DNA from: CAYMQB01 sp964392665
GTDB taxonomy: Bacteria; Hydrothermota; E44-bin80
Length of the DNA stretch: 42,640 bases
Direction: 5' to 3'
Assembly: GCA_964392665.1 (NCBI GenBank)
Contig: CAYMQB010000019.1
Coordinates: forward strand, 1 to 42,640
Both the position numbers and the translations under genes were made by a program. Positions 18,069 through 24,788 of the stretch are shown piece after piece (positions within the stretch are counted from its first letter, which is position 1; every line of letters starts with the position of its first letter). Under the pieces are notes generated by a model. It was not told where the DNA came from. It did no database searches and worked only from the letters and a program-made list of their open reading frames with translations.

Positions 18069-19447
18069 TATCCTTCTTCTTTGAACTTTTCTGGTTTTTG
18101 TCTATTAGAATATAAATCGTGTTTCTGGATTTTATCATAGAGGGTGGTCCTACTGATTTTTAATATTCTTGCTGACTGCTGTATATTCCACTGTGAATCC
18201 TCAAGGACCTTTAATAGGAGTGATTTTTCCACATCGTCTATTTTAAGGGAGGGACATTCGAGAGTGAATATGCCTGCTTGTTCTGCAAAATAATCTTTTT
18301 CGGAGAAAAGTCGTTTAAGATTTATGTCTCCATTTTCGGAAAATATAACAGCCCTCTCTATTGTGCTTTTTAACTCTCTAACATTACCGGGCCAGGTGTA
18401 TGAAAGAAACATATTCTTTATCTCTTTGGTCATGCGAACAGTGTTTTGATCCTTTGTAAATGTCGTGAGGAAATGACGGGCAAGAGGTATTATATCATTT
18501 TTTCTTTCTTTCAATGAAGGTATGTTTATCGTTACGGTGTTCAACCGGTAAAATAGGTCTTGTCTGAATCTTTTTTTCTTGACTTCGAAAGGAAGATTTT
18601 TGTTGGTTGCTGCTATTACACGCACATCTATGGTAATTGTTTCCGTTCCTCCGACCCTTTCGAATTCCTTTTGTTCCAAAACACGGAGAAGTTTTTTCTG
18701 TGTGCTCGGTGGTATGTCTCCAATTTCGTCCAGGAATAGCGAGCCATTATCGGCAAGTTCAAGTCTGCCTTTTTTAGTGGATACTGCACCTGTGAAAGAG
18801 CCTTTTTCGTGACCGAATAGCTCGCTCTCTATTACACCTTCGTTCAATTCGACACAGTTCATACGAATAAAGGGTTTTTTCCTTCGCTCGCTTTTTGAAT
18901 GGAGTAGTCTTGCTATTACATCCTTACCCACGCCTGTTTCGCCTGTTATGAGTACAGTGGCATTCGTCGGTGCCACGATGTTAATCTCATCCAATATATT
19001 CTTCATCTCACTCGTTTCCGCTATCACTCTTGGAGTTGAAGATTTCTTCTTTCCGTATATTTCTTTACAGGAAACACGCCTTTTGTTTGAACAGTGCTGC
19101 TCTACTTTAAGGATTACTTCATCGAGGCTAAAGGGTTTAAGGATATAATCCGTAGCACCGTATTTCATTGCTTTTACGGCATCATCTATCGAGCCATAAC
19201 CTGTTATTACGATTACATCGGTATCGGGATAATCCTTTTTGATTTTCTTAAGCAGTTCCATCCCATCCATTTCAGGCATTCTCATATCCGTTAACACTAC
19301 ATCGATTTTCTTTGCCGAAAGCAGATCAAGTGCTTCCTTGCCATTTTCTGCGCTGTGAGATATGTGACCCCTAAGTTTTACAAATGTGGAAAAGCTTCGT
19401 AAAATGTATCTATTGTCATCAACGATAATTATAGATAACTTTCGCAT
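18068..19447 (-). CDS. EBP1: sigma-54 activating response regulator (NtrC family)
   Basis: 459 residues from the chosen start. The receiver domain has the DD pair at 10-11, phospho-acceptor D54, T82 and K104. The AAA+ domain has Walker A GETGVGKD, GSFTGA (the sigma-54 contact loop, Ser in place of the usual first Ala), Walker B LFLDEIGDIP, and RFRQDLFYRLN. A Fis-type HTH follows (WNIQQSARILKISRTTLYDKIQKH). The upstream in-frame ATG at 19501 is rejected: a consensus sigma-70 promoter (19481-19509) lies over it, whereas GGAG precedes the ATG at 19447. Its central 1157 bp are identical to EBP2, while the first 31 residues and the C-terminus differ. It should bind the TGTTN-N7-NAACA dyads and open the four local sigma-54 promoters. 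Confidence 0.92.
   Translation of the reverse strand: MRKLSIIIVDDNRYILRSFSTFVKLRGHISHSAENGKEALDLLSAKKIDVVLTDMRMPEMDGMELLKKIKKDYPDTDVIVITGYGSIDDAVKAMKYGATDYILKPFSLDEVILKVEQHCSNKRRVSCKEIYGKKKSSTPRVIAETSEMKNILDEINIVAPTNATVLITGETGVGKDVIARLLHSKSERRKKPFIRMNCVELNEGVIESELFGHEKGSFTGAVSTKKGRLELADNGSLFLDEIGDIPPSTQKKLLRVLEQKEFERVGGTETITIDVRVIAATNKNLPFEVKKKRFRQDLFYRLNTVTINIPSLKERKNDIIPLARHFLTTFTKDQNTVRMTKEIKNMFLSYTWPGNVRELKSTIERAVIFSENGDINLKRLFSEKDYFAEQAGIFTLECPSLKIDDVEKSLLLKVLEDSQWNIQQSARILKISRTTLYDKIQKHDLYSNRQKPEKFKEEG
18203..19359. repeat. 1157-bp direct repeat, copy 1 (inside EBP1)
   Basis: Reading along, this matches 23279-24435 base for base at a constant offset of 5076. It starts and stops abruptly. 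Just outside the left edge, 33 bp are diverged (18170-18202), then a further 35 bp (18135-18169) match at the same offset. It encodes most of the receiver plus the whole AAA+ domain. No terminal inverted repeats or transposase accompany it. Confidence 0.95.
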
Positions 19448-19480
19448 TTTCTCCTTTGCGAGGTGTTTGACGGCAAAATA

Positions 19481-19509
19481 TTTATATACTTCTCTTGACA
19501 ATTTGTCAA
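19481..19509 (-). promoter_or_regulatory. Sigma-70 promoter of EBP1 with palindromic -35
   Basis: The minus strand has TTGACA (19509-19504), a 17-bp spacer and TATAAA (19486-19481), leaving a leader of about 25 nt to the ATG at 19447. The -35 is half of a perfect palindrome TTGACA-ATT-TGTCAA (19495-19509), a plausible operator. EBP1 is thus probably made by housekeeping polymerase while its targets use sigma-54. Confidence 0.82.
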
Positions 19510-19559
19510 GGAAAAAATGAAAGTAGCGTAATATAAAACTTAAGATAACTTCAGTTATT

Positions 19560-19596
19560 TGTTAAAAAATTGAGCACTCTGTTGGATTATTTAACA
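19560..19596. promoter_or_regulatory. Putative enhancer (UAS) for the receiver/kinase/PilT operon
   Basis: Two 17-bp dyads lie 20 bp apart: TGTTA-AAAAATT-GAGCA (19560-19576) and TGTTG-GATTATT-TAACA (19580-19596). The distal centre is 84 bp, and the proximal 64 bp, upstream of the -24 GG at 19652. The 9-mer TTTGTTAAA also occurs at 19558 and 19615 and, inverted, at 19590. The region lies between the divergent EBP1 sigma-70 promoter and this sigma-54 promoter, so bound EBP could affect both. Confidence 0.62.
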
Positions 19597-19650
19597 AAGC
19601 CAGGAGTAGGCGATTTTGTTAAATATCTATGATAACTGAATTTAGTGTTG

Positions 19651-19666
19651 TGGCACAGTTTTTGCA
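19651..19666 (+). promoter_or_regulatory. Sigma-54 promoter of the receiver-kinase-PilT operon
   Basis: TGGCAC-AGTTT-TTGCA matches the -24/-12 consensus at every conserved position. The predicted transcription start is near 19677, followed by AAGGAGG and the ATG at 19705. Because it precedes a two-component operon, that operon is expected to be induced rather than constitutive. Confidence 0.92.
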
Positions 19667-19704
19667 ACTGTGAAATAATGAATGAAATAGGAAAAGGAGG
19701 AATT

Positions 19705-20076
19705 ATGAAAAAGATATTGATCGTTGATGATGACCCTAACATTCGTTTGCTTTTCTCAGAGACTCTTAAAATGGATGGTTATGATGTGAAAATCGTTTCA
19801 ACAGGGTCACAAGCATTGCAGATGATTTTCGACAACGCATTCAATCTTGTAATTCTTGACATAAAAATGCCAGGAATTCACGGTTTGGAAATTCTTAGAA
19901 AGGTTAGGGAAAATGGAAATAAAATTCCGATAGTCATCTGTTCCGCATTTGAAGGAATGAAAGATGACATTAGCATCAAATCATTAGGTATTAGTGATTA
20001 CCTTGTAAAACCTGTTGACCTGAGAATTCTAAGTCATTCGATAAAGAAAGTATTCGCAAAAAATGTTACCCAATAA
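19705..20076 (+). CDS. Stand-alone receiver-domain response regulator
   Basis: 123 residues containing only a CheY-like receiver: acidic triad DDD (8-10), phospho-acceptor D52 (VILDIKMPG), S80 and K102 (LVKPVD). There is no output domain, so it acts by protein contact or as a phosphorelay intermediate. The start at 19705 follows AAGGAGG directly; the longer in-frame frame from 19645 runs through the sigma-54 promoter and is rejected. The following kinase gene starts inside it (14-nt overlap), so the two are coupled and the kinase is its likely partner. Confidence 0.92.
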   Translation: MKKILIVDDDPNIRLLFSETLKMDGYDVKIVSTGSQALQMIFDNAFNLVILDIKMPGIHGLEILRKVRENGNKIPIVICSAFEGMKDDISIKSLGISDYLVKPVDLRILSHSIKKVFAKNVTQ

Positions 20077-21640
20077 AGTAGATAGAATAGTTTTAGGGAG
20101 GGCTGGCGAGGCTCTGAAATTACCATTCTTTCTTGAAGAGATACTTGAAGAAATGCAACAAAGAATAGGTTGTGAGGCATCATCAATATTAATGTTAGAT
20201 GATAGTGGGAAGGAATTACTCTTCAAAGTTACGACAGGTGCTCGAAGCAGTGAGATTAAGAAGCTAAGAGTCAGCATCTCTGAAGGCGTTGCTGGTTGGG
20301 TTTTTAGAAATAAAAAGCCATCTATTGTGAACTATATAAAGAATAAGAAAAAATATTCAGGAAGGTTCGATGAATATACGAACTTTAATACAAAATCAAT
20401 TCTGGCAGCTCCATTGAAACTTGGTGATGATGTGATAGGAGTTATAGAGCTTCTTAACAAGAAAAAAGGTAAGTTCGAAGCTGAGGATCTCGATGTTTTG
20501 ACTTCCTATACACCGCTCGTATCTGTTGTTATTGAGAATGTTGAGCTTTATAAATACTTACGAAGTTTTGTAGAGAAGGTCAGGGGTTTGGAGAATTACA
20601 AGGAAGTGCTTTTGGAAAGCCTTTCTGATGGTGTTATGTCCACGGATTCAAAGGGAAAGATTGTGAGCATCAACAGGACGATAGAGTTAATGTTGAATTG
20701 TAATAGCAAAAACATCATTGGAAGAAATGCTTCAGATTACTTTGAAGAGAAAGATAAAGCCACCGGAATATTAAGGGATTGTCTCATCGGGAGAAAGGTG
20801 AAAGACAGGTTCTGCTATCTTGAAAGCAAAAAATATGGAAGAACTCCTGTGGTTGTTGAAGCATCGGCATTTCGATACGATAAGGAACAAGGAATTGTTT
20901 TTGTAATCAAGGAACTTAAGAATGCATTGAATCAAGAAGAGATGAGGAGAGAAACCTTGTTAAGGTCAGACCTTGTATTCAACCTCTCTCATGAGTTAAA
21001 TACTCCACTTACTTCGATTCAAGCGGGGATTCAAATTTTGGCAAAAAAAAGCAATGAAAATGAAGAAAAGCAATATATAGACATAATAGATGAAAATGTA
21101 ACGGTCTTGAAGGAAAGGATTCAGGTTTTTATTGACTATCTCAAGGCTGAGAAAGATGTATGGGAATCAAAACCCGAATGGATAAAACTCGATTTGCTCA
21201 TAAGCAGCATAATCTCAAAATTTACAGTGAGATTCCCCTCTTATAAATTTGTTAGTTCTTTGGCAGGTAATTCCAATAGGCTATATATGGATAAATCACA
21301 GGTAGGCAAAGCAATAGAATTAGTCCTAAAGAATGCTGTTCAATATTCTGAAGAACACAGGAGTATAAAGATTGTGACTCTCAACCACCAAGAGTTTATT
21401 GAACTACTTATAGAGGATGGGGGAAAAGGGATTTCAAAGGCAAATATTGGAGATTTGTTCAGCAAATTCAAGCGTTTTGGAGAACCTCTTAAAGAAACAA
21501 TGAGTGGTCTGGGTATTGGTTTATGGTTAGCAAAGTATCTTTTGGAGAAAAACAAGGCTGGCATTGAAATCGAAAGCAAGATAGGTATCGGTACGACTGC
21601 CAAAATGAAATTTGCGAAAATGGAGGGACGAATTGGCTGA
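20063..21640 (+). CDS. Cytoplasmic GAF-PAS sensor histidine kinase
   Basis: 525 residues without membrane helices. A GAF domain spans about 15-165 (ASSILMLDDSGKELLF, GVAGWVFRNKKPSIVN, SILAAPLKLGDDVIGVIELLN). A PAS domain follows at about 185-290, then HisKA with His310 (FNLSHELNTPLTSIQAG), then HATPase_c with N-box VLKNAVQYS, EDGGKGIS and SGLGIGLWLAKYLL. It probably senses a small cytoplasmic ligand or redox state through GAF; the ligand is unknown. It is the second gene of the sigma-54 operon, overlapping the receiver by 14 nt and the PilT-like gene by 8 nt. Confidence 0.92.
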   Translation: MLPNKVDRIVLGRAGEALKLPFFLEEILEEMQQRIGCEASSILMLDDSGKELLFKVTTGARSSEIKKLRVSISEGVAGWVFRNKKPSIVNYIKNKKKYSGRFDEYTNFNTKSILAAPLKLGDDVIGVIELLNKKKGKFEAEDLDVLTSYTPLVSVVIENVELYKYLRSFVEKVRGLENYKEVLLESLSDGVMSTDSKGKIVSINRTIELMLNCNSKNIIGRNASDYFEEKDKATGILRDCLIGRKVKDRFCYLESKKYGRTPVVVEASAFRYDKEQGIVFVIKELKNALNQEEMRRETLLRSDLVFNLSHELNTPLTSIQAGIQILAKKSNENEEKQYIDIIDENVTVLKERIQVFIDYLKAEKDVWESKPEWIKLDLLISSIISKFTVRFPSYKFVSSLAGNSNRLYMDKSQVGKAIELVLKNAVQYSEEHRSIKIVTLNHQEFIELLIEDGGKGISKANIGDLFSKFKRFGEPLKETMSGLGIGLWLAKYLLEKNKAGIEIESKIGIGTTAKMKFAKMEGRIG

Positions 21641-23132
21641 AATTGACAAGTATTTTGAGGAATTATTCAAGTTGAATGCTGTGCAATTGAGTTTATGTCC
21701 CGGGAGTCCTGCGAAGTACATTATGGCTTCAGGCAGGCAATACAGGTCGAAAAGCATTCTGAGTGAAGTCAAGACAAAAGAAATGATAGAGGAGATACTG
21801 AAGGATGGCAAAGAAATTATGAGCTATCCCGAGCAGTTTGATTTAAGCTATGAAATAGCAGAAATAGGCATTTTCTCGGGACTTATTGAAAAAAAAGGCA
21901 GTGGGATATTTTCTTCTTTTGTGTTGGTTAAGAGACACAAAAAGAGCAACAAAGCAGGGAATAGTGATGTTGAGTTGGAAGACGAAAAAGTAACTCTAAA
22001 TCTTGATATCGAAAATAAGGAAGGTGAGCCGGAAGTAAACAGACTTCTCAGAATAATGGTTAAGAACGAAGCTTCTGACCTGCATATATGCACGGGGGAA
22101 AATCCTTTTCTAAGAAGAGATGGCCAACTTTTCAGAATAAAAGACTTTTCGATTTTATCATCATCTAACATCAGAAGAATGGTAGAAGAAATCATTTCCG
22201 AAGAGCAAAAAAAAGAATTGAATGAACTTGAGGAAGTTGATTTCTCCTATAAGATAAAAGGACTTGCAAGATTCAGATGTAACATTTTTAGGGATTTGAA
22301 AGGTTTTGCAGCAGTTTTCCGTCTGATTAGTATCAGGATTCCTACCTTTGAAGAATTGAACCTTCCGTCAATTCTAAAAGAGCTTGCATTTTTAAATAAG
22401 GGACTGGTTTTAATAACTGGACCAACGGGTAGTGGAAAATCTACAACGCTTGCGGCGGTCATTGATTATGTTAACAGAAATAGAGATGTTCACATTATCA
22501 CGCTTGAAGACCCAATTGAGTTTGTTCACAGTAATCTGAAGGCTTTGATTAATCAGAGAGAGGTAAAAAAACATACTAACTCCTTTAGCAGTGCATTGAG
22601 AGCAGCTTTACGTGAAGACCCTGATGTGGTACTTGTTGGTGAAATGAGAGACCTGGAAACAATCTCAACCGCTCTTGAAACAGCGGAAACAGGGCATCTA
22701 GTGTTTGCCACATTGCACACCACATCTGCATACAGCACGGTCAACAGAATCGTTGAACAATTTGCCCCAGGCCAGCAGGAGCAAATAAAATCAATGCTTG
22801 CAGGTTCAATGAAGGCAGTAATATCTCAAACTCTATGCAGAAAGATAGCTGGTGGGAGGATAGCAGCATTTGAAATACTTCTTGGCACACCTGCAGTTTC
22901 GAACCTTATCAGGGAGGGGAAAACTTATCAGATTCCTTCGTTAATTCAAACAGGGAAAAAAGAAGGTATGTCTTCGCTCAATGATTATCTTATGCATCTT
23001 GTTAATAGCAATATGATAGAAACCTATGAAGCATATTTGAAAGCAGAGGATAAAAAAGGTATAATTTGTGCTCTTAAGAGCAAGGAATATAAAACCGATT
23101 TTCTTTCTAAGCTTGATTTACTTGGTGTTTAG
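21633..23132 (+). CDS. PilT-like ATPase with duplicated N-terminal domain
   Basis: 499 residues from the TTG at 21633, which follows GGAGGG (21622-21627) by 5 nt and overlaps the kinase stop. Residues 135-499 form a complete PilT-type retraction ATPase: ASDLHICTGENPFLRRDGQ, Walker A GPTGSGKS (263-270), ITLEDPIEFVH Asp box, LREDPDVVLVGEMRD Walker B, TGHLVFATLHTTSA His box and the NLIREGK element. Residues about 2-99 repeat the PilT N-domain in degenerate form (VQLSLCPGSPAKYIMASGRQ, then FDLSYEIAEIGIFSG), joined by an acidic linker. Normal PilT is about 350 residues with one such domain. It should power type IV pilus retraction, but no other pilus gene is present here. Co-expression with a kinase and receiver suggests regulated motility. 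Confidence 0.9.
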   Translation: MAEIDKYFEELFKLNAVQLSLCPGSPAKYIMASGRQYRSKSILSEVKTKEMIEEILKDGKEIMSYPEQFDLSYEIAEIGIFSGLIEKKGSGIFSSFVLVKRHKKSNKAGNSDVELEDEKVTLNLDIENKEGEPEVNRLLRIMVKNEASDLHICTGENPFLRRDGQLFRIKDFSILSSSNIRRMVEEIISEEQKKELNELEEVDFSYKIKGLARFRCNIFRDLKGFAAVFRLISIRIPTFEELNLPSILKELAFLNKGLVLITGPTGSGKSTTLAAVIDYVNRNRDVHIITLEDPIEFVHSNLKALINQREVKKHTNSFSSALRAALREDPDVVLVGEMRDLETISTALETAETGHLVFATLHTTSAYSTVNRIVEQFAPGQQEQIKSMLAGSMKAVISQTLCRKIAGGRIAAFEILLGTPAVSNLIREGKTYQIPSLIQTGKKEGMSSLNDYLMHLVNSNMIETYEAYLKAEDKKGIICALKSKEYKTDFLSKLDLLGV

Positions 23133-23137
23133 GTTTT

Positions 23138-24550
23138 TCAATGGGGGTTTATAGCTTTGTTTATGAAAGTATTATCTTTGAGTGAATCCAGTTTATATTT
23201 TCTTATCTTTTCATAGAGGGTGGTCCTACTGATTTTTAATATTCTGGAGGATAGTTGTATGTTCCATCGGGCATTGGTAAGGACCTTTAATAGGAGTGAT
23301 TTTTCCACATCGTCTATTTTAAGGGAGGGACATTCGAGAGTGAATATGCCTGCTTGTTCTGCAAAATAATCTTTTTCGGAGAAAAGTCGTTTAAGATTTA
23401 TGTCTCCATTTTCGGAAAATATAACAGCCCTCTCTATTGTGCTTTTTAACTCTCTAACATTACCGGGCCAGGTGTATGAAAGAAACATATTCTTTATCTC
23501 TTTGGTCATGCGAACAGTGTTTTGATCCTTTGTAAATGTCGTGAGGAAATGACGGGCAAGAGGTATTATATCATTTTTTCTTTCTTTCAATGAAGGTATG
23601 TTTATCGTTACGGTGTTCAACCGGTAAAATAGGTCTTGTCTGAATCTTTTTTTCTTGACTTCGAAAGGAAGATTTTTGTTGGTTGCTGCTATTACACGCA
23701 CATCTATGGTAATTGTTTCCGTTCCTCCGACCCTTTCGAATTCCTTTTGTTCCAAAACACGGAGAAGTTTTTTCTGTGTGCTCGGTGGTATGTCTCCAAT
23801 TTCGTCCAGGAATAGCGAGCCATTATCGGCAAGTTCAAGTCTGCCTTTTTTAGTGGATACTGCACCTGTGAAAGAGCCTTTTTCGTGACCGAATAGCTCG
23901 CTCTCTATTACACCTTCGTTCAATTCGACACAGTTCATACGAATAAAGGGTTTTTTCCTTCGCTCGCTTTTTGAATGGAGTAGTCTTGCTATTACATCCT
24001 TACCCACGCCTGTTTCGCCTGTTATGAGTACAGTGGCATTCGTCGGTGCCACGATGTTAATCTCATCCAATATATTCTTCATCTCACTCGTTTCCGCTAT
24101 CACTCTTGGAGTTGAAGATTTCTTCTTTCCGTATATTTCTTTACAGGAAACACGCCTTTTGTTTGAACAGTGCTGCTCTACTTTAAGGATTACTTCATCG
24201 AGGCTAAAGGGTTTAAGGATATAATCCGTAGCACCGTATTTCATTGCTTTTACGGCATCATCTATCGAGCCATAACCTGTTATTACGATTACATCGGTAT
24301 CGGGATAATCCTTTTTGATTTTCTTAAGCAGTTCCATCCCATCCATTTCAGGCATTCTCATATCCGTTAACACTACATCGATTTTCTTTGCCGAAAGCAG
24401 ATCAAGTGCTTCCTTGCCATTTTCTGCGCTGTGAGTTTCAAATCCACTTAACTTAATCATCTTGGAAATCATATTTCGAATGTGTTTATCATCATCCACA
24501 ACAAGAGTTGATATTGAGCTTTTGTCAACTTTCGATTTGGTCTTTTTCAT
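23138..24550 (-). CDS. EBP2: sigma-54 activating response regulator, paralogue of EBP1
   Basis: 470 residues from the ATG at 24550 (an in-frame TTG two codons earlier is an alternative; neither has a strong Shine-Dalgarno sequence). The architecture is as EBP1: receiver with phospho-acceptor D63, AAA+ with GETGVGKD and GSFTGA, and a Fis HTH (WNIQLSSRILKISRTTLYEKIRKY). From SAENGKEALDLL to EKSLLLKVL it is identical to EBP1 in both protein and DNA. The first 40 residues, which include receiver helix alpha-1, and the last 50 differ. The recognition helix ISRTTLY is the same, so both probably read the same operators. A sigma-54 promoter with its own dyads lies upstream, implying positive autoregulation or a cascade from EBP1. 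The stop is 5 bp from the convergent PilT-like gene. Confidence 0.92.
   Translation of the reverse strand: MKKTKSKVDKSSISTLVVDDDKHIRNMISKMIKLSGFETHSAENGKEALDLLSAKKIDVVLTDMRMPEMDGMELLKKIKKDYPDTDVIVITGYGSIDDAVKAMKYGATDYILKPFSLDEVILKVEQHCSNKRRVSCKEIYGKKKSSTPRVIAETSEMKNILDEINIVAPTNATVLITGETGVGKDVIARLLHSKSERRKKPFIRMNCVELNEGVIESELFGHEKGSFTGAVSTKKGRLELADNGSLFLDEIGDIPPSTQKKLLRVLEQKEFERVGGTETITIDVRVIAATNKNLPFEVKKKRFRQDLFYRLNTVTINIPSLKERKNDIIPLARHFLTTFTKDQNTVRMTKEIKNMFLSYTWPGNVRELKSTIERAVIFSENGDINLKRLFSEKDYFAEQAGIFTLECPSLKIDDVEKSLLLKVLTNARWNIQLSSRILKISRTTLYEKIRKYKLDSLKDNTFINKAINPH
23279..24435. repeat. 1157-bp direct repeat, copy 2 (inside EBP2)
   Basis: Second copy of the tract at 18203-19359, same orientation, with no difference found by eye. 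The diverged flanks (for example 24436 onward, encoding the receiver N-terminus) show that the two genes are older paralogues and only the centre is homogenised. Confidence 0.95.
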
Positions 24551-24605
24551 TTTCAATTCGATTACTTTCTAATGGTTTAACTTACAATAATCTATTTTAT
24601 ATGGT

Positions 24606-24621
24606 AGCAATTTTTGTGCCA
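24606..24621 (-). promoter_or_regulatory. Sigma-54 promoter of EBP2
   Basis: The minus strand reads TGGCAC-AAAAA-TTGCT (24621 to 24606), a full consensus match. The -12 GC is 57 bp before the ATG at 24550. EBP2 therefore depends on the same type of activator it encodes. Confidence 0.92.
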
Positions 24622-24693
24622 TTTTTTGCTTTTTCTAAAGTCTTTATTTCAAGTGAGTTAGAATTCATAACTCTCGAAGTAGAAGTATCAGAG

Positions 24694-24730
24694 TGTCCAG
24701 AATAACAACAGAGTGTTCGGAATATGAACA
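24694..24730. promoter_or_regulatory. Putative enhancer (UAS) for EBP2, best dyad in the set
   Basis: TGTTCGGAATATGAACA (24714-24730) is perfectly symmetric in its 5-bp arms; extended to 24711-24733 the arms are GAGTGTTC/GAACACTC. A weaker dyad TGTCC-AGAATAA-CAACA lies exactly 20 bp closer (24694-24710), its centre 82 bp from the -24 GG. GAGTGT-Y-C-R-GAATA is repeated directly in both. Confidence 0.7.
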
Positions 24731-24788
24731 CTCTAAATATTGGCAATCTGCAGTTTACGGTATTTCTGTTCGCTTTGCTTCGATGTTT

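Noticed and set aside
19448..19501. Longer N-terminus for EBP1 (ATG at 19501)
   Set aside because: It would start upstream of or within the TTGACA/TATAAA promoter; GGAG precedes the ATG at 19447, and the receiver begins normally there.
19645..19704. Longer N-terminus for the stand-alone receiver
   Set aside because: The extra 20 codons are the sigma-54 promoter itself; AAGGAGG selects the ATG at 19705.
12465..22898. Further TGGCAC words (for example in dnaG near 12465, the PilT-like gene near 22883, and both EBP genes near 18970 and 24046) as sigma-54 promoters
   Set aside because: None has the TTGC -12 element at the required spacing, and all are inside coding sequence.
18203..24435. The 1157-bp repeat as an insertion sequence or composite transposon
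   Set aside because: It has no transposase, no terminal inverted repeats and no target duplication, and it lies in frame inside two homologous genes.
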